Source of the DNA: Amphibalanus amphitrite
Taxonomy: Eukaryota; Arthropoda; Thecostraca; Balanomorpha; Balanidae
Length of the DNA: 64,000 bases
Reading direction: 5' to 3'
Assembly: GCF_019059575.1 (NCBI RefSeq)
Contig: NW_024881827.1
Coordinates: 372,001-436,000 of the forward strand
In this document: positions 12,095 to 21,230 of the stretch, in pieces
Numbering within the stretch: the stretch's first letter is position 1
Layout: every line of letters starts with the position of its first letter
Made by a program: the position numbers and the translations under genes
The notes under the pieces: model-generated
The model's input: only the letters and a program-made list of their open reading frames with translations
Database searches by the model: none
Told to the model about the DNA's origin: nothing

Positions 12095-12685
12095 TCCCAA
12101 TTTGCAGGATTTAGTATCCATTTTGAGTCACACAACTTGTATATCTCGGATTTTTCTTAAAGGTCATATGAGGTTAGGTCATTTTCGTGACCCCACCATC
12201 ATAAGTCAATGGGGAAAAATGAAAACTGCTATTCTGGCGCCGGGAAGGGAACGATCTCCAACTATCTCAAGCACACAGAATCGTGCTTTGATGCACTCCT
12301 TGCACGGTAACATGCGTCAGTTTTGCAATGTTGCCTTGCGCGACGTCATTTATGACGTCATTAGGGTCATATTAGTTTTTCGTCAATAAGTCCCGATCAA
12401 TTTGAGCTAGCGAGTCGGGAAAGCAGCAAATGGACTCAGGAAGACCTGCCGAATCGAATGATATGCGATATGACCTACTTCGACCAATGTCGTGACCTGG
12501 GGGCGCTGACCTGACCGTGACCTGAGGTCAACACCTTAAGTTGACCTCACCGAAACAAAAAGTATACCATTCGACGCGCCTGAGCGAGCGCGAACACGAT
12601 GCTGCCAAAATCGCGACTCTGCGGCCGGTTTTTGATAAGTTATTCACCAAAAAACGGAACCGTACCTTGGGGTACTTGACGGTTT
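12095..12685 (+). mobile_element. TTAA element PB-2 fragment
   Basis: It is colinear with the middle and right half of the complete PB-2 at 50760-51795: GGATTTAGTATCCATT, then TATATCTCGGATTTTT, the CRE pair, and the block ending ACCGTACCTTGGGG. It lacks both terminal TTAA ends. Confidence 0.75.
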
Positions 12686-13540
12686 CTCATCAATATATTA
12701 TTCATTCTGAGGGATTACATATTTTTGTTAGTCCACGACAACTGCCAATAGGAATCCGCGCGTCTGAATCTTTTGTCATTTTTCTTCTGATCGTCGACAT
12801 ATTTAATGATATTTATCAGCGTGTTGGGGTGGGCCATCACCGGCCATGTAATAAAATGAATACTGTGTAGGAAGGGGTACCTAATGATAAAAATGTTGCC
12901 CTCTGTGACGCCACTGTAGCTCTCGGGCGAACAGTACAGTATGGCCACAGAGAAAGTCACTCAAAACCCCCTGCCAGACCAACACCATCCATATGATATT
13001 CAGGTCGACGGCGAAATAAAATTGACCGGGTAGGTACATCGTTGATGTCCTCGATAGCATGCAACTCGGCATCAATCTGCCTCAGGGGCCAGGGCAGCCA
13101 CCAGGTCCGGGGTCTCGACGTCCTCAGCTCCCCTGACGCAGGCTAAAATAGTGGATGAGCGTTTGGCTAGAAGGGGGCGGATAAGCTCAACTGTCAAGTT
13201 AACCCGCGCCGTCCTGATGGTTATAGTTTTCTTGTATGTTTGATGCAGTCTTGCAATGCAATCCAGCCCAGTTGAATTAGGATCCAGCCATCCAAGAAAC
13301 TTTGCGCGAGACGTTTTCTTGGATAGCTTGATTTCACCGAGGGCTTCTGTTTTAAAGAAAAATTGTAAGCTTTGCTGAACTGTTAAGTAATTAGAACTGC
13401 CAGTATTTCAGTATTTAACGTGTAGTTAATGTTACTGTATTTTATTTATGCATATTTCAGCCTTTTTTAAGCAAATAACGAACGATATTAAGAAACATAC
13501 AGGAAATAATATCTAGGACTCCAAGGCCGTATAAGTTCTA
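12686..13540. other. Unassigned sequence, with one possible TTAA end
   Basis: No gene was recognised. TTAACCCGCGCCGTCC at about 13199 resembles a TTAA-family left end, but no matching right end or G/C hairpin follows, so it is not called. Confidence 0.4.
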
Positions 13541-13546
13541 GGACTC

Positions 13547-13661
13547 TACCGCGACGAAATATTTCTATCTCGAGTTTTCAAAGAATTTCATGCACTCGGC
13601 CAAGGCCTCGTGCATGAAATCCTTTGAAAACTCTCGATAGAAATATTTCGTTTTCGCGGTA
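13547..13661. repeat. Long inverted repeat (about 50-bp arms)
   Basis: The arms at 13547-13595 and 13610-13661 are near-perfect reverse complements around a short spacer that itself contains GGCCAAGGCC. It could form a long hairpin. No open reading frame spans it, and the loop matches nothing else in the window. Confidence 0.8.
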
Positions 13662-14355
13662 TCGTCCAAGAATGTATATTCCGTGTCGTGCTGAGGGGGA
13701 GGGGGCGTTTTCACACGTCTAACTCGGCTCCTGGGCCACGTGGTGACACGCGGTAAGTGGCATTCAAAACAGCGTCAAAAATAATGAAGAAAATAGTTCA
13801 TCGTTTTTTAAGTCAGGTGAAAGGTCAAGTCGCCAAAGGTCAAATTTTGCCTATTTCAACATTTTTTCTTCAAAAAGCGGCGCATAACTCGGGAACCAAT
13901 TGAGCTACCCGACTCAAGAACCAATAGACGCAGCAAAACGGACGAGGAGGCAAACGAAAGAACGCGACGAGACACTTACGATGAGCACCTGAAAGTTGAA
14001 TTCAAGTTCAATGTCACAGGTCGGGTCAAGGTCAGATCAAACACATGAAATTGGGCTTTCAGTAGCATGGGTCCAAAACACCTCTGGTGACCTGACCTTT
14101 GACCTGACCGAAAAAGTGACCTAAGTATAAATTTCGCCATTACCTATTCCTTACGCTTTTTTCGAACGTCGCTTTCCCCGTATCGCTACATGGCCCAGGA
14201 GCCGAGCTAAAAGGAGGGTGTTCAAACTCCCCCGCCCACCAACAGGGCGTGTACCTAATTCCAGGACCCCCAGCGGGGTGTGGGTTATGAAATGCATGCA
14301 TCATGGTCGTGAAGTAGTCACAAGACATTGCCAAGATTCCATTCAAGATTTTGGA

Positions 14356-15043
14356 AACCGTAGAACCAGTACAACGCCTTTTGGGGCGACTAACGGAGCG
14401 AGCGAGAGGGTGACCCTTGCACGTGCGAAATTTCGAGGGGGTACCTCCAGCTGACTTGTGCACGGCACCCTACTAACCGGTCTCTAGCGATGTGCCAAAT
14501 TTGAGCACAATCGGCCCAGCCGTTCTCGAGATCTGGAAGCGGCACCCTGCACGTGCGCACGTGCAAAATGGGTCCCAACTGACTTGTGCACGGCACCCTA
14601 CTAACCGGTCCCTATCTGTGTACCAAATTTGAGCGCAATCGGTCGAGCCGTTCTCGAGATCTGGAAACGACCCCTGCACGTGCGCACGTGCAGCAGCACC
14701 CCAATTCTGGCACATGATGTGCATTGCCTAGTGGGTGCCTACCTACATGCCAACTTTCAGCGCAATCGGCCAAGTAGTTACCGAGATATTGCAACAATTA
14801 CAAAAGTGACACCTCTTCGTTTTGCATGTGGCACGTGCATGAGGGGTCACCCACATGCATCGGGAATAGTCCAATACTTGGTAGAAGGAATGAAGCTACC
14901 CTACAAAAATTACCGCGTGTAAATCGGTCAAGTGGTTGCTGAGATATAAGCGTCGCAGAATCGTGACCACGGCCGGCCGCTCATGCTCAGAAATTTCCGT
15001 TATTCTACGTAAGACTCCGCTCGCTTCGCTCGCTCCGTAACGA
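14356..15043. repeat. Rep-X copy 2 (uninterrupted)
   Basis: It runs from ACCAGTACAACGCC to CTCGCTCGCTCCGTAA. It holds two tandem units of about 120 bp, each with CGGCACCCTACTAACCGG, AAATTTGAGC and TCTCGAGATCTGGAA, followed by a TGCACGTGCGCACGTGCA palindrome; copy 1 has a single such unit. It has no clear terminal inverted repeat and the class is unknown. Confidence 0.75.
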
Positions 15044-15226
15044 TAGGTAATCAAAAATCGAAGATGGCAGATGGCAATTTGATTGTTCATGGTAGGTATT
15101 GGCAGTGCAATGACGTTTACGGCATGTCTGTATGTCTATTCTGTGATTTTATACCCATGATTTTTTAACATGTGTCGTTTTTTTGTCGAAAACTCAAATC
15201 ATGACGTCACTAAAACCTCGATATCT

Positions 15227-16108
15227 TTAACCCTATTAGTGGCAGGCTCCTGGCTACCCCATATTAGTGGCAGGGGGGGGCTGTTTACGACCCCCCCTTG
15301 ATATCTCGAGATCTAACCGGCCGATTTTCAAAATTCAAACGTCATTCGATTTGGCTCAACGAGATCTACATTTCTAAAAAAAATAAAATTAAAAAATGTC
15401 AATAGGGGGTAGAGGGGGGTAAAAACGGGCAAATTGCAGATACATTTTAGACTGTTTACCACGGCCAGGTTTCTGAACCAATCTTAACGCAACTTTTGCC
15501 GATCGATAGAGAATGAACCAGGAATTCACAAGGATCCTAAAAATATGCATTTTCAAAAATCATAGGCGGATACAGATCATTGAGATTGGGGGTACACAAA
15601 AAGTATAGTAAATAAGGTTTTTGTTGGTACTGTTTCTAAAAAGGGTGGCAATGGTCTTGTTATGTTACAATTTTCTTATGAGAGAACGACTAAAATTGTA
15701 TTGGTCATGCATAGGCGGTGTCAGGGCACCTATGTTGGGAGGTAAAAAGTAACCCCCCTTTTTGGACGCCTGGATCCGCCTATTATAGCAAAAACGTGTC
15801 AAAAGAGGATGCACAATAACTTTGTATATGTTATCACATGATACCTTTCATTCACTGTTCGTAAAACTGGTGCAGCATCGTGATCTTCGCCCAAATGGCT
15901 CGCTTCACGAATAGGACCCCCCAATTCCCAGTGCTCTGGAGCCGCCCCTGGTAAAGTTATGAACTTGAAATTTTCAGGGAATGTGCCCAATTTAGTTTTA
16001 GGAAAAGTCAGAAAATTTCAGCATCGTAGCTTCAGCGGTTTCGGAGATATTCCCGAAAAACCTGAGGGGTGGATAAAAACAACCCACCCCTGCCACTAAT
16101 AGGGTTAA
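15227..16108. mobile_element. TTAA element PB-6 (complete)
   Basis: Flanking TTAA lies at 15227-15230 and 16105-16108, with a perfect 16-bp inverted end CCCTATTAGTGGCAGG. A second near-copy of the end word (ATTAGTGGCAGG) lies just inside the left end, next to a G-run/C-run hairpin. It is 882 bp with no coding capacity. Confidence 0.85.
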
Positions 16109-16109
16109 A

Positions 16110-17396
16110 AAATTGGACCGATTTTTTGGAAACTTTGTCACAATAAATTTCTACAACTTCCCTACATGTACCTACCTACACAAAATTTGGCACAAAAAAA
16201 AAACATCGTCTCTATGCTAAAATTCTGCACCAGCAACATTCCAAGTGTTCGTGCTTACAAAAGAGCCAATTGTCTATATGGACTCTCAGCTGCTCCCGGG
16301 TCATGCGCAGCGCCTCGCCGACTGAGCGTAGCCAGCCAGGCTGAGGCGACAAGCCAGCCCGTCACCGCAAGAACGGCGCTGCCTCCCTCCCCCTTCTCCC
16401 GACTCCGTCCCCCGACCGGCGCGGCATTCCTCAGGCCACAATAGTGACTCCCCTCCCTCAGCTGACCCGTCCTCAGGTGCGGTGTACACTGGACAAATAC
16501 CTCTGCGGGGCTGACGGGGTCCATGTTTGAACAAGGGATTAAGGGAAGCCTTCAAACATCTCAGACGGAGTTTTCGCCGAAACTACCAGCTAGCGCCATC
16601 CACTGGTGAACGGCGGTACTAAACTTCATTCGCTAGTTCCCGAAACGACACACCATGGAAAGTTTGGCGGCGCTGCGCGCCGCCGTTTTTGAGATATCGC
16701 AAAAATTCGCTAGGGGGGGGTAAAATTTACCCCCCCCCAGCCCCGCGCGGGATAACGTACCAATCAATACTTTTTTGATATGGCTGATCCTGATCACCAG
16801 CTATTTCAGTTTGGGTATCACAATTGGTTTGCAAATTTTGGTCCTTTTCGATGACGCTGATGATGTGTGGTAGCATTCTGTGAAATTTTGCATATGTTTC
16901 CTTTTGTAAGAAGATAAATAAATTCTATAAGTCCTCTGGTAGCTTCATTTGTAACAGAACTTGATTATTCTGAACTTAAATTATCATCTTTACACCATAT
17001 TTTTGTAAATGCTTAAAATTTTGTTGAATTAAGTATAGATTTGGTACTTTTTAACATTTTTTCTCCGCTCGGTTTGTTATTGGTATTTTCCCAGTGTATT
17101 TAGTTGGTATCATTTTGGTATCAATATCAAAAATTTTGAAATTGACATTACATATCGATATATATTTTATATAACATGTTGATTGAATCGAGTTGAGTTG
17201 AATCATGAGTTGAGTCATTCCCTGAATCACTGCTAATGGGATGAGTCGTGATTGAGTTGATTCATTAGGCCAATGAGTCGTGATTGAATCGCTTGGAAAA
17301 TCTGACTGTTTGATTGAGTTGTGATTGAATCGGTCATTTCATCAAGTGAGTCGTGACTGAATCAACTGAATTTTTTTTGAATCGTTTACAAGTCTG
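16110..17396. other. Unassigned: GC-rich patch then AT-rich TTGATTGAGT-type sequence
   Basis: The stretch 16250-16560 is GC-rich with overlapping open frames on both strands and no recognisable protein. From 17178 to 17396 there are many TTGAATCGAGTTGAG-like words resembling the ends of the hAT at 33696-35678, so a decayed hAT end is likely, cut by the LTR element at 17397. Confidence 0.4.
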
Positions 17397-17467
17397 ACTT
17401 ATGACCCGACGCCGACCCTACGCGACAAGGCTAGAATACAAACTATGTGAACAAACAGAGAGACACA
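17397..17467 (-). repeat. 3' terminal direct repeat (LTR) of the retrotransposon
   Basis: It matches 25251-25319 apart from one extra GA. On the minus strand it starts TGTGTCTCT and ends CATAAGT. About 70 bp is very short for an LTR. Confidence 0.75.
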
Positions 17468-17477
17468 TTCCCCCCTG
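17468..17477 (-). promoter_or_regulatory. Polypurine tract
   Basis: On the minus strand AGGGGGGAA lies directly before the TGTGTCT start of the 3' repeat, the expected position for plus-strand priming. Confidence 0.6.
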
Positions 17478-17508
17478 TTCCTAAAGAACACATTTAACTA
17501 CAATTTAA

Positions 17509-17868
17509 CTAATGGGGGATGGGAGCGCCGAAGAGTTGCGGCGCACGCCTGCAGCGCAAACCCCTTCTTAGCACGTCACTATAACTATCGATATTATCTA
17601 CACTTTCCGCTGGCTCTCTACTTTCGTTCACACGGTCGTTTGACAATCCCTCAGTTTCTGTTTTTACAACTTTCACTGTATGGATCCGCTCCTCTGTTCC
17701 GGCACCGCCATCCGCCTCAGCTGCTGCTCGAGGGACCGGCTCGGTCTGCTCGGTCGGCGCGACAGCTGGGGTCAGCTCTGACGGCTCCATCGCCGCCGGC
17801 GCCTCAATGGCCAGCTGTCCAGGCACATGGGCGGTCGGAACCGGACAGGCGATCTCCTCTTCCTGCTC
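17509..17868 (-). pseudogene. Displaced C-terminus of the LTR retrotransposon Pol
   Basis: An open frame on the minus strand continues from the LINE tail with an acidic stretch (DEQEEEIACPVP) and then Pro/Ala/Glu-rich sequence. It ends in a basic segment RRGLRCRRAPQLFGAPIPH and a stop just before the polypurine tract. Many retroelement Pol proteins end in a similar R/P-rich tail. I infer that it was the natural end of pol before the LINE inserted near Pol residue 979. There is no ATG; a GTG at 17826 is not needed if it was part of pol. It could instead be a separate small ORF, but its position argues for the Pol tail. Confidence 0.55.
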
Positions 17869-17870
17869 AT

Positions 17871-17898
17871 CATGTATGTATGTATGTATGTATGTATT
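17871..17898 (-). repeat. (TACA)n microsatellite tail of the LINE
   Basis: About six ATGT units on the plus strand lie 150 bp past the LINE stop codon. Members of the CR1/L2-type LINE groups often end in short microsatellites and not poly-A, so this marks the likely 3' end of the nested LINE. Confidence 0.6.
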
Positions 17899-18049
17899 AC
17901 ATCAACAGACACTCCACACATGGTTGTGGCTATTCTGTGCCTTAAGTTAGATAGATAAAACAAAGTGTCAATGAGGTGGGAGGGATGTCACGCAACATGT
18001 ACACAGCATACATACACGCACACCGCTCATGCACACACGGTCGTAAAAG

Positions 18050-21000
18050 CTACTGCAGTACCAGCGACTTGGCAGCGCGCTTAAAAGCAGACGGGCCCAG
18101 AGCTCGGGTCTCGATTGGTAGGCGGTTGAGAAGCGTCACAGCTCGGTAACTAAAAGATCGCTGTCCGGTCACGGTTCGGAAAGCCGGCGGCCGAAGACGC
18201 CCGTCCTGTCTAGTTGGCCGGTCACAATTGCGCGCGTCGGAAAAGCACTGGAAGAGTGAGGCCAGTTCGGACGGCTCTCCACTGACAAGTATCTTGTGAG
18301 CTGCAGTCAAGGTATACAAATCATGCATTTGCCGCGGCACCATAAAACACAACTGATTTCGCGCTCGAGAGATGTGATCAAATTTCCTAAGACCGGTCAC
18401 TACACGCGCTGCAAAATTGACAACCTTGAGCATCCGAGCATCGTTCGCCGCGGATCCGTTCCCGTAAACTGAGATGCAGTAAGATACTCGCGAAAGCACC
18501 AAACTCTGAACTATTGAGAGCAGAGCCCTCTGCGGGAGGAAATGTCTCAGGTGACGGAGACCGATCAGGATGCCGATGCACTTGTGAACGATATCGGTCA
18601 CGTGTGCTTCCCAAGTCAGATGTTTGTCAAAAATAACGCCGAGATTTTTAGCAGTGCGGCTCTCCTGAACGGTCTCCCCACCGATCCGTACGCTGACAGG
18701 AGGGAGGTGCCGGGTGTTCTGTCTGGTACCTAGGAGAAGGAGTTCAGTTTTGGCAGCGTTGAGTTTCAGACCATGAGCATGGAACCATGAAGACAGGGAT
18801 GCAAGGATGGTCTCCATGCGTTGGATGAGGGATGGGAGATTGGATTTGACGTCGGATATTAGGATTTGGGTATCGTCAGCGTACTGGATCACATGGGCGT
18901 CCGGCGCGTGCAGACTGAGGTCATTAGCGAAGATGGTGAACAGGAGAGGACCGAGGACGGATCCCTGGAACACTCCCATGGTGTTAGGAAGGGGCTTTGA
19001 AACCACTCTACGATCGGAAGGACTGGAGATAGAGACTGACTGAGAATGACCGGAAAGGTAAGCGGAAAACCAAGTGGGATCTATGTTGTACAGTTCTAGC
19101 TTGGAAAGGAGTAGATGATGTGGGATGACATCAAAACATTTGCTAAGGTCCAGGAGACATAGGAGTGAGATATGACCATGATCCATGTTGGAAAGGATAC
19201 GGTTTGTGACAGATAGTAGAGCGGTTTCAGTGGAATGACGAGGACGGAAGCCGTGCTGGGATGAGGATAGGAGGTGATTGTGAGACATGTAGGCAAGCAG
19301 CTGGCTCTGCACCACACGCTCAACAATCTTGGCCATGACAGGTACAATGGAAATAGGACGGTAATTGGAGGTCATGGCAGGATCACCGGATTTGAAAATA
19401 GGGAACACCAGGGAGTGTTTCCAGGTTTGGGGGAAGTCACAGGAGGTAAGGCATGTGTTGATAATGTGGAGAAGGATGGGACTTATGGCGTCAAAACAGA
19501 GGAGTAGGATGCGGATGCAGATGCCATCAGACCCACACGCACCGGAGCGCCTCATGGAGAACATAACCTCCCGCAAGCCGGCAAGGGTCGTGCCCGCCAC
19601 CCGAAACCCACACGCACCCACGCGGGGCAGACGGCACGGGACATCAGGCGGCGGACCGAGGCCAGCCAGGCTAGCGGCTACACGTGGTCCCACACTCACA
19701 AAATGCTCGTTCATCTCGTCCGGTGTAGCGGCGGGGAGGTTGCGCGCGCCGTCCCTCTTCCCTGTCAGAATGGGTCGGATACTGCGGTACAGGGAGCCGC
19801 TCCCTCGAGTACGCAGACTCTCCTCGATACCCGCACAGCAGTCACGACGGATGGCTGACCTGACCTGCCTATCCAGATCGCGGAAGGCCGGCGATTTGCC
19901 CTCGCGACGCAAAACTCCCCGCCGCAGTGCCATCAGGTCGAGGGTGGCACGGGTCACAGGTGGCGCGTTCGGGTTCCTGATAGTAATACATTTGATTGGA
20001 GCATGCTTGTCAATGATCGGAACTAAAACGGAAAGAAAATGAGACCACTTATCACACACGGGAACGGAATTAAAAACCCTAGACCAGTCAGCGAAGTTCA
20101 AGTCATGCAACAAACGCGTACGGTCGACATCCTTCAATTTGCGAGTGGGGACACGACAGGGCTTTGGACGACATCTCGTAAACTTTAAAAGTGATCGGAC
20201 AAAACAATGAGGACTAAAAGCGCATCTAAAAACTCCTATTTTCTTAACACCGTCGCCCGCATTGGAAATCACAACGTCGAGCAAAGAACCTGATGAGAAT
20301 GTGGGTTGTGAGACGAATTGAAACAGATGAAAAGCTTCAAGCATGTCAGCCAGGCGAGCTCGGCCGGCGTTAGTCATAGAGTCAAGCATATTGCAATTGA
20401 GGTCACCCATGATAAAAACAGGTCCCTCGTATTGCAATAAAACACGTTGGTACTGAGTTTCAAGTGCACCAATGTCCGCGCTGAGTGCCGCCGCGGTCCG
20501 GCGTGGAGGCCGGTACACGGCGGCCAGGGTAAACGGTGGACCGACAGGCGGCCTCACCCGAAGCCAGAGGCTCTCCAGCTGACAGGCGGCACACTCCGGC
20601 TCCGGCTGGGCGACAACGGAGCAGCTGTAGTTGTCGCGACACAGGATAGCCACCCCGCCAAAGCCAGAGCCGCCAGGCCGGTCCGCGCGGTGGAGCGTGA
20701 ACCCAGGGAAGGTCACGAGCCGTGTCGGGGTGGAGCGCTTCAGCCACGTTTCGGTAATGACGAGGAAGTCGTAGTCCAATAGGCGGAGTTCATCGTGTTG
20801 CAGTGACACCACCTTCGGAAGCAGCGACTGGATGTTTATCAGTCCGACGAGAACATCCCGCCGACCGCCGGACCGCCACGACCTGCCGCCCCTGCAGCCC
20901 CGGCGCCGAGCGCAAGGGCCACGCCTACCCCGGCGCCGACAGCGGCCAGCCGCTGGTCGACCGCGTGCGGGGTCATGACCAGGGTCAAGGTCACGACAAT

Positions 21001-21208
21001 CGTCAAGCCACGCAGAGGCAGGTGAGCACAGCGGCCGGCCAGCACATCGTCGGCATCGGCGAGAGGGCGCGGAGCAGACGTCGTAAGCCGTCGACAGCAG
21101 TGAGCGGCCAGTCGGTGGCGGCAATGATGCAGGTCTTGCAGCCGAAACCAAAAGGTGAGTGAGCACCAGGAACACCAGAGCTCGCGCTAGCTCGCGAAGC
21201 ATAGTCAC
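18050..21208 (-). CDS. LINE protein: endonuclease plus reverse transcriptase
   Basis: This 1052-residue ORF should nick target DNA and reverse-transcribe the element RNA at the nick. Residues about 119-340 form an endonuclease/exonuclease/phosphatase-type domain: N125 (LINIQS), E153 (ITETW), GDLN with D269, and D311 (LLDVV). The last catalytic motif, normally Ser-Asp-His, reads SPH at 332-334, so a key aspartate is missing. The reverse transcriptase spans about 540-830 with motif A D687 (LLDLSKCFD), FQGSVLGP and the catalytic YADD at 776-779. The C-terminus matches the thumb-like tail of CR1/L2/Jockey-type LINEs (SYRAVTLLNRLP). The start is odd: a hydrophobic LVFLVLTHLLV segment followed by a Cys/Arg-rich stretch, possibly read-through of the 5' region, so the true start may lie further in. 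No ORF1 is present. No internal stop is seen, which suggests recent insertion. Confidence 0.85.
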   Translation of the reverse strand: MTMLRELARALVFLVLTHLLVSAARPASLPPPTGRSLLSTAYDVCSAPSRRCRRCAGRPLCSPASAWLDDCRDLDPGHDPARGRPAAGRCRRRGRRGPCARRRGCRGGRSWRSGGRRDVLVGLINIQSLLPKVVSLQHDELRLLDYDFLVITETWLKRSTPTRLVTFPGFTLHRADRPGGSGFGGVAILCRDNYSCSVVAQPEPECAACQLESLWLRVRPPVGPPFTLAAVYRPPRRTAAALSADIGALETQYQRVLLQYEGPVFIMGDLNCNMLDSMTNAGRARLADMLEAFHLFQFVSQPTFSSGSLLDVVISNAGDGVKKIGVFRCAFSPHCFVRSLLKFTRCRPKPCRVPTRKLKDVDRTRLLHDLNFADWSRVFNSVPVCDKWSHFLSVLVPIIDKHAPIKCITIRNPNAPPVTRATLDLMALRRGVLRREGKSPAFRDLDRQVRSAIRRDCCAGIEESLRTRGSGSLYRSIRPILTGKRDGARNLPAATPDEMNEHFVSVGPRVAASLAGLGPPPDVPCRLPRVGACGFRVAGTTLAGLREVMFSMRRSGACGSDGICIRILLLCFDAISPILLHIINTCLTSCDFPQTWKHSLVFPIFKSGDPAMTSNYRPISIVPVMAKIVERVVQSQLLAYMSHNHLLSSSQHGFRPRHSTETALLSVTNRILSNMDHGHISLLCLLDLSKCFDVIPHHLLLSKLELYNIDPTWFSAYLSGHSQSVSISSPSDRRVVSKPLPNTMGVFQGSVLGPLLFTIFANDLSLHAPDAHVIQYADDTQILISDVKSNLPSLIQRMETILASLSSWFHAHGLKLNAAKTELLLLGTRQNTRHLPPVSVRIGGETVQESRTAKNLGVIFDKHLTWEAHVTDIVHKCIGILIGLRHLRHFLPQRALLSIVQSLVLSRVSYCISVYGNGSAANDARMLKVVNFAARVVTGLRKFDHISRARNQLCFMVPRQMHDLYTLTAAHKILVSGEPSELASLFQCFSDARNCDRPTRQDGRLRPPAFRTVTGQRSFSYRAVTLLNRLPIETRALGPSAFKRAAKSLVLQ

Positions 21209-21230
21209 TGGTAGCTTTTAACGCACTCAA

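Larger units (their letters stand above)
13720..16757. mobile_element. Degenerate TTAA-family host (PB-7-like) with nested repeats
   Basis: The blocks at 13860-14110 and 15100-15226 plus 16109-16200 follow the same order as PB-7 (52026-53233): CATAACTCGGGAACCAAT, AGGTCAAGGTCA-type words, the CATCACTAAAA..GATATATCT analogue and a poly-A-rich ATTGG stretch. A terminus-like G-run/TAAAATTTA/C-run hairpin ends near 16757 with GCGGGATAA. Rep-X and PB-6 interrupt it. Boundaries are uncertain. Confidence 0.4.

Noticed and set aside
13199..16757. One large TTAA element from the TTAACCCGCGCC at 13199
   Set aside because: No G/C hairpin follows the left end and the right end reads GGGATAA; the pairing is not supported.
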